From positions 1 to 8,410 of the forward strand of contig DAOVXM010000085.1 of assembly GCA_030636125.1 (NCBI GenBank): a stretch of 8,410 nucleotides of DNA. The letters are read 5' to 3'. Below, in pieces: positions 1 through 5,414 of this stretch. Position numbers and translations under genes: made by a program. The notes below the pieces were generated by a model. That model saw only the letters and a program-made list of their open reading frames with translations, searched no databases and had not been told where the DNA came from. The stretch is from Chloroflexota bacterium (GTDB lineage Bacteria; Chloroflexota; Anaerolineae; Anaerolineales; UBA4823). How positions within the stretch are numbered: position 1 is the first letter of the stretch; each line of letters opens with the position of its first letter.

Positions 1-581
1 ATCTTGCCAATATCATGTAATATGCTACCGTACATCAAATGGTTTAATTGGGCATCCGTCCATCCCTGATGCTTGGCAATTGCCACAGCATGGTCTCTAA
101 CTCGTTCTACATGCCCGCGTGTATAATGATCACGCAGCTCGATAGCGTTTGCCAGCATGATCAGGGAGGACTCATAGGCTTGTTGCAACTGCGCCAGCAG
201 GAGTTCCTGGCTACGCGATAGGCGCGAAGTGATCGTGGTAATCAATTCACCCCGCGTAACCGGTTTGACCAGGTAGTCCTCAGCACCCAACCTTTTTCCA
301 GCGTAAATGTCCTCTCTGCCTCTGCGAGCAGTCAGAAAAATAAACGGAATCGATACCCATTCCGGTTGGGCGCGTACAGCCTCGAAAAACTCGTAGCCGT
401 TCATCTCCGGCATAGAAATATCCGCTAAGATCAAATCAGGTGGAAGGGATTTCAACTGCTCTAATCCCCCCATCCCATTACCAGCAGTGAGCACAGAATA
501 TCCCTCGGTTACCAGGATTGCCTCCAACCCTTCTCTAAGGACATCGTTGTCTTCAACGATTAGGATAGTTTCTCCGGCCAT
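1..581 (-). CDS. Response regulator with HD-GYP domain (putative c-di-GMP phosphodiesterase), 3' part missing
   Basis: The minus-strand frame opens with ATG at 581 and runs off the left edge after 193 codons. Residues 4-120 are a CheY-like receiver: acidic pair E10/D11, phospho-acceptor D54 (in ADISMPEMNG), T84 and K106 (LVKP). After a helical linker, residues 140-193 match the beginning of an HD-GYP domain: ELRDHYTRGHVERV with H157, then LHDIGK with the HD pair H189-D190. In this family the domain hydrolyses cyclic-di-GMP; the GYP motif itself lies beyond the window, so activity cannot be judged. A ribosome site AGGAG (586-590) sits 4 bases before the ATG. The gene overlaps the end of the upstream sensor-kinase gene by 22 bp (560-581), which argues for coupled translation and a cognate kinase-regulator pair. 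The regulator probably changes c-di-GMP levels rather than binding DNA. Confidence 0.9.
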   Translation of the reverse strand, partial: MAGETILIVEDNDVLREGLEAILVTEGYSVLTAGNGMGGLEQLKSLPPDLILADISMPEMNGYEFFEAVRAQPEWVSIPFIFLTARRGREDIYAGKRLGAEDYLVKPVTRGELITTITSRLSRSQELLLAQLQQAYESSLIMLANAIELRDHYTRGHVERVRDHAVAIAKHQGWTDAQLNHLMYGSILHDIGK

Positions 582-3406
582 AATTCTCCTACTTGAATGG
601 GGAAATATACACTAAAAGTAGATCCCTTGTCAACCTCACTCCGAACATCTATGGAACTATCGTGGAGATCAATAATTTCTTTAACAATAGCCAAACCTAG
701 ACCAGTACCGTGAATCTTCGTTTGCCTGACTCGTTTTCCACGGTAAAATCGTTCAAACAAGTGTGCCTGATCCTCCGGATGGATACCCATACCAGTGTCC
801 GTCACCTCGAGACAAATGTTGTCAACGGTTTGACGAGTGTGCACATACACACCACCCACAGTTGTATAACGGATGGCATTCGATAAAAGGTTATTGATCA
901 CCCTTGCAAGCTGGTTTTGCTCTCCCCAAACTGGTGGTATATCCAAATCAGGTTCAAAAACCAACATCAGACCAGTGGCTTCGGCCATTGGACGATGAGC
1001 GGTAACAATCTGTTCCGTTAAAATATTTATATCAACAGGAGCGAATTCAATTTTCTTCGCTTTACCTATGGATAACCTGGAAAGATCTAAAATATCTTCT
1101 ACAAGTTTCATCAATAAATAGCTTTGATCCTTTAGAACTTCCAGGTAGGCCTTACGCTTTTTGGGTGGTGCATCAGCTAAGAGCTCTAGATACAAACTGA
1201 TATTTGTGGTGGGGGTGCGCAATTCATGGGATACATCTGAAACAAACAAGTCTTTAAGCCTGTCGAGTTCTTTTTGATGCGTAATATCGCGTTGGCTGCC
1301 CACATAACCCACAATCTGATTGCCCTCATCCCGTAAGGGGGAAACAGTCATCTGAACATCATAGCGACTAACATTTTTCCGAACTCCAACAAGTTCACCG
1401 CTCCAGACACGCCCCTCCTGTAAGATATCTCTTATCCCAACCAAGCGATCTGGTAAATCCTCATCAGCGTAAAATCCCCACAATTCCTGACCAATCAATT
1501 CCGTCTCCTGGTAGCCTGATTGCTCTTCATAAGCAGCATTTACGGTGATGAAGGTCCCCTCCAGATCGGTTACGACCACCCCTTCACCAACACTGGCCAA
1601 AATGGCTTCCACTCGCTCCTTGGATGCATGTAATTCATCTGTTCGTTCTGCGACGCGTTGTTCCAGTTCCGTTGCATAGCGTTTCAACCGTGTTACCAGG
1701 TGGATGTTCTCAATTAGGGGAGCAATCTGGCGCGCGACCACACGTAATATATCAATATCCTCCCCGCTGAAAATATCGCCACCCATTTTTGGACCAAGCG
1801 CTAACAAGCCTAAAATGCTTCCATGTCCAATAATGGGTACCCACAAATGAACCTGCTCACTATTGAGCAGTTGGTGCTCTTCCGGTGAGAGTTCCACTTC
1901 AGATAACGCGTTGCGTAAAGCTGATCGTTCGACAGCTTCACCCATATTTAACAGGTAAGATAAGCTGGTCCTAGGTAGAGTTGCGTAGGGTACGCTTGTC
2001 TGGTCATCTTCAATCGGATGTGGTGCAACCGCGATAACCGAAAAATCACCAGCTAAATCAGAGAGAAAAACACTGGTCTCATCCAGGCGCAGTGTCGTAA
2101 TCAGGCGCTGACTGACTGCCTCGGCCAAGTCCGGAAGCTCAGTGAGCTGCTCTAATCCTTGAGTGATCTGCGAAACGGCAAAGCGGTAGTCATACCAACC
2201 CCCGTAAAACACAGTATCCACAACTCTTTGGATGCGCCGGTGAAGTGGCACAAAAACGCTGGCGAGCACCAAGACAAGTACCGTGTTGACCACGGCTGTA
2301 TTGGCTAACTCAGGTGGCATCAAACGACTTAATACTACATATAGAATTAAGTAAAACGCTCCCAGGATCGAATAAACCAAAATAAAAGTAGCACCGCGGT
2401 TGACATGTCTCTCCACCTCAATTAGACGGTGACGGAAGATCGCGTAACCATAAGTTAAAGGTAGAAGAGCCAACCACAGTAAGGCATATGTATATGGGAT
2501 GATTGGAACCTGTAACAGCGCATCTGGTATCACTACCAGAGCCACCAGTGGCAATAAAGCGAGGACGCCACCCAAGACAACAATACGGATTTTCCCGCGT
2601 ACACCGGCTGTCGTTGCGTTGCGATATGAATAAAAGAGCAGACCAACAGCCAACAGAAAATTGATCGCCAGGAAGATACGATTAGCTAATTGATATTGTG
2701 GAAACCAGGCACTTGATTGAACCGCCTGTGAACCCCAAATCAGGTATGGCAGTCCACCAAGTATCGCTATTGCATACAAGCCGATCAATAAATAGCGACG
2801 TCCTTTTAAAGGTGTATTTTGTGGAAAATAAAAGTGAAAATGTACCGCCAGTGGACCAATGATCCATAAGAGAATGTTCACCAAACTAGAAATCCATGGA
2901 GGACCCAAATACGAACCCACACCAGCGACCAATAGCAGAGCCGTCACCATAAAGAAAAGGAAAAACAGGTTAGTCGCCTCACTGGCCGGTTTAAAAGCCT
3001 GGATTCCCACCCCAATCCCCCAGAAGATGAGAGCCACGATCAATGGCCCAAGACGGTTAACTTTCTCATCAAAAGATGGAATAACCAACCTGATGGGGAC
3101 TGTTATCATATTTCCATCTCGCTGGATCATAAGATGAGCAGTATCTCCAGGACGTTTATTACCATAAATCGGTCGCGCCTCGATCATGGGTACCCCATCG
3201 ATCGATAAGATAAGATCTCCCTCCTGAAGGGCCGCAAAATTGGGGCCTAAAGAGTCGATTTCTATGATTAAACCTGTATTGTCATAGTCAGTAATCCCGC
3301 CATAAGGATAGACCAAAGCCAGCGATACGCTCCAGCCGAGAAAAACTAAAACGACCAAAGCGAAAAGAAACGGCAAACTGATCCACCAACGTTGGGAGGT
3401 TTTCAT
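560..3406 (-). CDS. Membrane sensor histidine kinase: TM-PDZ-multiTM-GAF-PAS-HisKA-HATPase (ComP-like input half)
   Basis: This 948-residue kinase is numbered from the ATG at 3406; a TTG two codons earlier (3412) is also possible, and neither has a clear ribosome site. Domains in order: membrane segment 9-33; PDZ-like extracytoplasmic domain about 44-108 (LQEGDLILSIDG); roughly nine hydrophobic segments from 119 to 393; GAF-like domain about 420-570; short coiled coil 574-597; PAS 598-713; HisKA with phospho-acceptor H727 in VSDVSHELRTP; HATPase with N box N843, G1 box DTGMG (870-874), F box around 884-888 and G2 box GTGLGL (900-905). All catalytic boxes look intact, so an active autokinase is expected. 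The order TM, PDZ, membrane bundle, GAF, with a GYAIFRHRLIEVE-type sequence after the last-but-two helices, is as I recall it for Bacillus ComP. ComP, however, has a HisKA_3 core and no PAS. Gene order after a ComX/ComQ-like pair suggests that a peptide is the ligand (inference). Confidence 0.93.
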   Translation of the reverse strand: MKTSQRWWISLPFLFALVVLVFLGWSVSLALVYPYGGITDYDNTGLIIEIDSLGPNFAALQEGDLILSIDGVPMIEARPIYGNKRPGDTAHLMIQRDGNMITVPIRLVIPSFDEKVNRLGPLIVALIFWGIGVGIQAFKPASEATNLFFLFFMVTALLLVAGVGSYLGPPWISSLVNILLWIIGPLAVHFHFYFPQNTPLKGRRYLLIGLYAIAILGGLPYLIWGSQAVQSSAWFPQYQLANRIFLAINFLLAVGLLFYSYRNATTAGVRGKIRIVVLGGVLALLPLVALVVIPDALLQVPIIPYTYALLWLALLPLTYGYAIFRHRLIEVERHVNRGATFILVYSILGAFYLILYVVLSRLMPPELANTAVVNTVLVLVLASVFVPLHRRIQRVVDTVFYGGWYDYRFAVSQITQGLEQLTELPDLAEAVSQRLITTLRLDETSVFLSDLAGDFSVIAVAPHPIEDDQTSVPYATLPRTSLSYLLNMGEAVERSALRNALSEVELSPEEHQLLNSEQVHLWVPIIGHGSILGLLALGPKMGGDIFSGEDIDILRVVARQIAPLIENIHLVTRLKRYATELEQRVAERTDELHASKERVEAILASVGEGVVVTDLEGTFITVNAAYEEQSGYQETELIGQELWGFYADEDLPDRLVGIRDILQEGRVWSGELVGVRKNVSRYDVQMTVSPLRDEGNQIVGYVGSQRDITHQKELDRLKDLFVSDVSHELRTPTTNISLYLELLADAPPKKRKAYLEVLKDQSYLLMKLVEDILDLSRLSIGKAKKIEFAPVDINILTEQIVTAHRPMAEATGLMLVFEPDLDIPPVWGEQNQLARVINNLLSNAIRYTTVGGVYVHTRQTVDNICLEVTDTGMGIHPEDQAHLFERFYRGKRVRQTKIHGTGLGLAIVKEIIDLHDSSIDVRSEVDKGSTFSVYFPIQVGELWPEKLS

Positions 3407-3444
3407 TGTCAATTATTGCTAAATCGGTTATCCACGCTGAAAAG

Positions 3445-3453
3445 ATTTTATCA
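3445..3453 (-). promoter_or_regulatory. Possible extended -10 promoter for the sensor kinase gene
   Basis: Read on the minus strand this site is TGATAAAAT: a TGn extension followed by TAAAAT (5 of 6 matches to TATAAT). Initiation near 3438 would give a leader of about 30 bases before the ATG at 3406. No good -35 is present at 17 bases; TTGTGA lies 20 bases upstream of TAAAAT. It would let the kinase and regulator be expressed independently of the peptide gene, from which they are separated by a hairpin. Confidence 0.4.
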
Positions 3454-3502
3454 CAAGTAGGGTTATTTATTCACAAACCGAATTGTAAGGCAGAAAATAC
3501 AG

Positions 3503-3534
3503 CTACCCCCTCTCCATTGTCAGAAAGGGGGTAG
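3503..3534 (-). terminator. Hairpin after the ComQ-like gene, probable terminator or attenuator
   Basis: CTACCCCCT and AGGGGGTAG form a perfect 9-bp stem around a 14-base loop, starting 26 bases after the stop codon of the polyprenyl-synthase-like gene. On the minus strand the following sequence (CTGTATTTTCTG) has only a weak T-run, so termination may be partial. On the plus strand it is followed by A-rich sequence and no T-run, so minus-strand use is favoured. Confidence 0.55.
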
Positions 3535-3560
3535 AGAAAATTAATGATCTTTACAAGAAA

Positions 3561-4523
3561 TTACAGGCTTTGCAATAAAAGTAATAGCTCTTCCTGTGCT
3601 GTATATGCTGGATTTGCATTTTCCAGGAATGACGAAGCCATTGCTTTATGGCGCTCGATCTCTGCCACCATATAGGTCGCAGCCCCGCTAGTATCAATGA
3701 GATCCAAAGCTGATTCGGCTGCAGAGGGATCGATTGTGGCAACTCGCAGATACTCTCGTAAGCGCGCCCGCTGAGCAGGTGGGGAAACTTCCAGTGCAAA
3801 TACAGCAGGTAAGGAGCGTGCCAGTTCAGGTCTCTGGCCCGGTACTCCCGCTCCTTCAGGGGAGCGTACCTCATCAAAATCATCTAATAGCTGGATCACC
3901 AAGCCCAAATGTTGTCCAAACTGCGCGAAATTCTCCAACCTGTCAACCTCATCAATCGCTAAACGGGCTCCGCTGCGACAGGCCAAGCTAAAGAATACCC
4001 CCGATTTCGCTTCAGCATTTTGCCAATATTGTTCTAGTGTGGGCTCAGGGTTGGTTAACTCGCTTTGTTGCCCGCCGGACATGACAAGCAAACTTTTATA
4101 AAATTTATTTGCGATATCGAGTGCTGCCTCCTGCGAGGCTCCATGCTTATAAAGATCATTCAACGCCCAGGAGGCGCTAAAATAAAGACCTGAAGCTGCA
4201 TTCAAGGCCGCCGCTGTACCCTGTTCATCCCACCAAGGATCGGGCACGTCTTGGTCTTGCACACTGTCCATCAGATCAGCAGCGGCGTAGAACAACAGCC
4301 AGGCAACTGTGAGCCGGTTCGCCCAATGCAGTTCACCTCCAGCTGCCTGGCAGCATAATCCCGGTAAACGTGCCAACCGGGACAGACTGCCATCCGTCCC
4401 GGTAGTGTTTGAATGCTGAAACAACAAACCCAGGCGCATCACATCAACGAGATCCTGCCACGCACCTGTTTCTGCCCACAGAGCTTCTATTTGTTGTTGT
4501 AGTCCTTCGGTAAAATCGGACAA
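3561..4523 (-). CDS. Polyprenyl-synthase-fold protein, ComQ-like peptide isoprenyltransferase candidate
   Basis: This 320-residue protein has the class I trans-isoprenyl-diphosphate synthase layout. The first Asp-rich motif region is at 82-92 (ADLMDSVQDQD; D83, D86, D90, D92). GGQQSEL at 150-156 is equivalent to the GQ-x-x-D segment, K173 sits in NAEAKSG, and the second Asp-rich motif is at 211-218 (QLLDDFDE; D214, D215, D217). The motifs bind Mg2+ and the allylic diphosphate. The first motif reads DSVQD where ordinary chain-elongating synthases have DDxxD. Diverged first motifs fit enzymes that transfer a prenyl group to a non-prenyl acceptor, such as ComQ, which modifies a tryptophan of the ComX pheromone. 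The start is TTG at 4523; an in-frame stop three codons upstream rules out a longer form, and no strong ribosome site is seen. It begins 17 bp after the stop of the small peptide gene, so translational coupling is likely. The alternative is a housekeeping farnesyl- or geranylgeranyl-diphosphate synthase; the fold is much surer than the acceptor. Confidence 0.85.
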   Translation of the reverse strand: MSDFTEGLQQQIEALWAETGAWQDLVDVMRLGLLFQHSNTTGTDGSLSRLARLPGLCCQAAGGELHWANRLTVAWLLFYAAADLMDSVQDQDVPDPWWDEQGTAAALNAASGLYFSASWALNDLYKHGASQEAALDIANKFYKSLLVMSGGQQSELTNPEPTLEQYWQNAEAKSGVFFSLACRSGARLAIDEVDRLENFAQFGQHLGLVIQLLDDFDEVRSPEGAGVPGQRPELARSLPAVFALEVSPPAQRARLREYLRVATIDPSAAESALDLIDTSGAATYMVAEIERHKAMASSFLENANPAYTAQEELLLLLQSL

Positions 4524-4540
4524 ATTTACTTATTCAATTT

Positions 4541-4750
4541 TTACCGCCACCTGGCAGCCCTATCATCTGCGATATTGACGATATGCATCTTATCCTGACC
4601 AGCCCGGTTGTGGGCAGTCAAAAGGAAGGCCAATTCTTCCTGGCTCAGTTCATATCCCTTTTTTTTCAACGCAGATTCAGGATTGGAAAGCAATTGCGAG
4701 AGAAAGTCCGTATCTGTGGACATTTGATAGACTACTTGGGCGAGTGTCAT
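4541..4750 (-). CDS. Small peptide, candidate ComX-like prenylated pheromone precursor (69 aa)
   Basis: The ATG at 4750 has a strong ribosome site (AAGGAG, 4758-4763, 7 bases away). It encodes 69 residues with no signal peptide and no membrane segment. Residues 16-44 form a leader-like block, FLSQLLSNPESALKKKG then YELSQEELAFLL. The pattern L-x(n)-PE-x-ALKK...G...E resembles the leader of Bacillus ComX as I recall it, and more loosely Nif11-type RiPP leaders. The C terminus is IADDRAARWR: W68 is the only tryptophan and the penultimate residue, where ComX carries its prenylated tryptophan near the C-terminal end (RQWGD in strain 168, from memory). The next gene, 17 bp downstream, encodes a polyprenyl-synthase-fold protein, and a ComP-like kinase follows. 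I infer a peptide that is prenylated on W68, cut to a short C-terminal piece and sensed outside the cell. A small unmodified protein of unknown role remains possible. Confidence 0.8.
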   Translation of the reverse strand: MTLAQVVYQMSTDTDFLSQLLSNPESALKKKGYELSQEELAFLLTAHNRAGQDKMHIVNIADDRAARWR

Positions 4751-4757
4751 TGTTTAT

Positions 4758-4763
4758 CTCCTT
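4758..4763 (-). promoter_or_regulatory. Ribosome binding site of the peptide gene
   Basis: On the minus strand AAGGAG lies 7 bases before the ATG at 4750, which fixes that start. The stop codon of a short leader frame (4766-4768) lies just upstream. Confidence 0.85.
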
Positions 4764-4765
4764 CT

Positions 4766-4846
4766 TTAGGATACAGAATTATTTAATTGTAGATAATGTG
4801 TAAATCGATGTTCAAAGTCAAATTTCTGTGAAATATCTGTCTCCAG
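4766..4846 (-). other. Possible 26-residue upstream reading frame in the peptide-gene leader, with a perfect Shine-Dalgarno
   Basis: The leader contains AGGAGGTGA (4849-4857 on the minus strand), a 9-base perfect complement of the 16S rRNA tail. It lies about 100 bases upstream of the peptide start, too far to serve that gene. Five bases after AGGAGG comes CTG (4846), opening a 26-codon frame that ends in TAA (4768-4766) immediately before the peptide gene's own ribosome site. A GTG two codons earlier (4852) overlaps the Shine-Dalgarno. No ATG or TTG start exists in the frame, so translation is doubtful. If real it could be a leader peptide that couples translation to the downstream gene. Confidence 0.25.
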
Positions 4847-4923
4847 CGTCACCTCCTGTAGCCGCACTCAATGCGTGATGAATATTTAATTACGGACCTA
4901 ACAAATTTGAAAGCTTATGGTAC

Positions 4924-4952
4924 AAGATAGCATAATTCTATATGTTTGTCAA
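4924..4952 (-). promoter_or_regulatory. Strong sigma70-type promoter of the peptide/ComQ-like operon
   Basis: On the minus strand there is a perfect -35 TTGACA (4952-4947), a 17-base spacer and -10 TATCTT (4929-4924) preceded by TGC, that is, an extended -10. Predicted initiation is near 4917, which gives a leader of about 165 bases before the peptide ATG at 4750. It is the best promoter in the window, consistent with high or inducible expression of a secreted signal. Confidence 0.8.
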
Positions 4953-4971
4953 GGAAAATGATTACTTGTTT

Positions 4972-4990
4972 CAGGTGACATTGTCATCAG
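4972..4990. promoter_or_regulatory. Inverted repeat TGACA-T-TGTCA upstream of the peptide promoter, candidate operator
   Basis: TGACA (4976-4980) and TGTCA (4982-4986) form a dyad around one base; counting flanking bases, 15 of 19 positions are symmetric over 4972-4990. Its centre lies about 64 bases upstream of the predicted transcription start, a typical position for an activator contacting RNA polymerase from upstream. The binding protein is unknown; the regulator in this window has no DNA-binding domain in the part visible. Confidence 0.4.
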
Positions 4991-5013
4991 ACCAGTACCT
5001 TATGAAAATCAAG

Positions 5014-5031
5014 TTGGAAAAAACGTTCCAA
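5014..5031. promoter_or_regulatory. Inverted repeat TTGGAA-N6-TTCCAA, candidate operator
   Basis: Two perfect 6-base arms (5014-5019 and 5026-5031) are separated by AAAACG. The site lies about 100 bases upstream of the predicted peptide-gene start of transcription and between the two divergent units. Dyads of this size commonly bind dimeric regulators. It could equally be a chance palindrome in AT-rich sequence. Confidence 0.35.
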
Positions 5032-5044
5032 GCCTTAAAAACAT

Positions 5045-5067
5045 CTAATAGAATCGCTAATAGCATC
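5045..5067. repeat. Two direct repeats CTAATAG-n-ATC, 12-bp period
   Basis: CTAATAGAATC (5045-5055) and CTAATAGCATC (5057-5067) match at 10 of 11 positions and begin 12 bases apart. They are head to tail within the repeat-rich part of the intergenic region, so they may be protein-binding half-sites. Confidence 0.4.
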
Positions 5068-5090
5068 ACTCCAAACTGGCGCTAACGATA

Positions 5091-5120
5091 CCAACATTTC
5101 CCAACATAATCCAGAATTTT
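5091..5120. repeat. Tandem CCAACAT repeats at 10-bp period
   Basis: CCAACAT occurs at 5091-5097 and 5101-5107, and a weaker CCAGAAT follows at 5111-5117, each starting exactly 10 bases after the last. That is about one helical turn, so equivalent sites would face the same side of the DNA. A further CCAAACT at 5071 is in the same phase. This is consistent with a cooperative regulator but unproven. Confidence 0.35.
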
Positions 5121-5161
5121 TTGATTAAGTCTAAGTTACTATAGAGTTAAGTGGGTATCTG

Positions 5162-5333
5162 ATGAAATTCAATAACCGCCGCTCATACGAGGATGATATC
5201 GAAAAACTTTATTCATCTTCTAAGCGAACCACAACATTTTACGCATTTTTTTGAAAATCTACTGAATGCAAATGCACCGTTGTGTGATATATATATGTGT
5301 CATGCAGTTGAAGTAGTATGGACCCGGAAATGA
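5162..5333 (+). other. Two overlapping short frames joined across a T7 run; possible broken small gene
   Basis: ATG at 5162 opens a 30-residue frame (begins MKFNNRRSYEDD) that ends in TGA at 5252-5254, directly after a run of seven T (5246-5252). A second frame from ATG 5193 runs through the same T-run to TGA 5331-5333 (46 residues, ends AVEVVWTRK). One T fewer would fuse them into a 56-residue product. No strong ribosome site precedes either ATG and I recognise no family. It could be a frameshifted small gene, a sequencing error in a homopolymer, or chance. Confidence 0.2.
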
Positions 5334-5414
5334 GCCTCGTTGACTGCTTAAGTCCTAATGTAAAGAAGGCCATAGTAAGAGGCTATTTATCATTATTAGT
5401 TCAGGATCCTTTAT

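Larger units (their letters stand above)
4751..5414. other. Long divergent intergenic region holding the peptide-gene promoter, leader and repeats
   Basis: The 664 bases between the peptide gene and the plus-strand hydrolase contain no convincing protein gene. From left to right they hold the peptide-gene leader (4751 to about 4917), its promoter (4924-4952), a cluster of short inverted and direct repeats (4972-5120), an AT-rich stretch with two overlapping short frames (5162-5333), and the upstream region of the hydrolase. For the hydrolase the only promoter-like pair I see is TTGACT (5340-5345) with a poor -10 (TAAAGA) at 15 bases; I do not call it separately. A 15-bp-spaced direct repeat TGTGTGAT / TGTGTCAT lies at 5281-5303 around an AT dinucleotide run. 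Confidence 0.6.

Noticed and set aside
3551..3883. Minus-strand 110-codon frame within the ComQ-like gene
   Set aside because: It is an out-of-frame shadow of the isoprenyl-synthase gene, whose metal-binding motifs are in the other frame.
4583..4786. Plus-strand open frame of 67 codons opposite the peptide gene
   Set aside because: It has no ribosome site and no recognisable motif, and it is antisense to a minus-strand gene with a strong ribosome site and promoter.
5281..5303. AT-dinucleotide run flanked by TGTGT as a possible FNR/CRP-type site
   Set aside because: The halves are direct, not inverted, repeats and do not match either consensus. They are mentioned only within the intergenic entry.
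5340..5361. TTGACT plus TAAAGA as promoter of the hydrolase operon
   Set aside because: The spacing is only 15 bases and the -10 matches at three of six positions, too weak to call.
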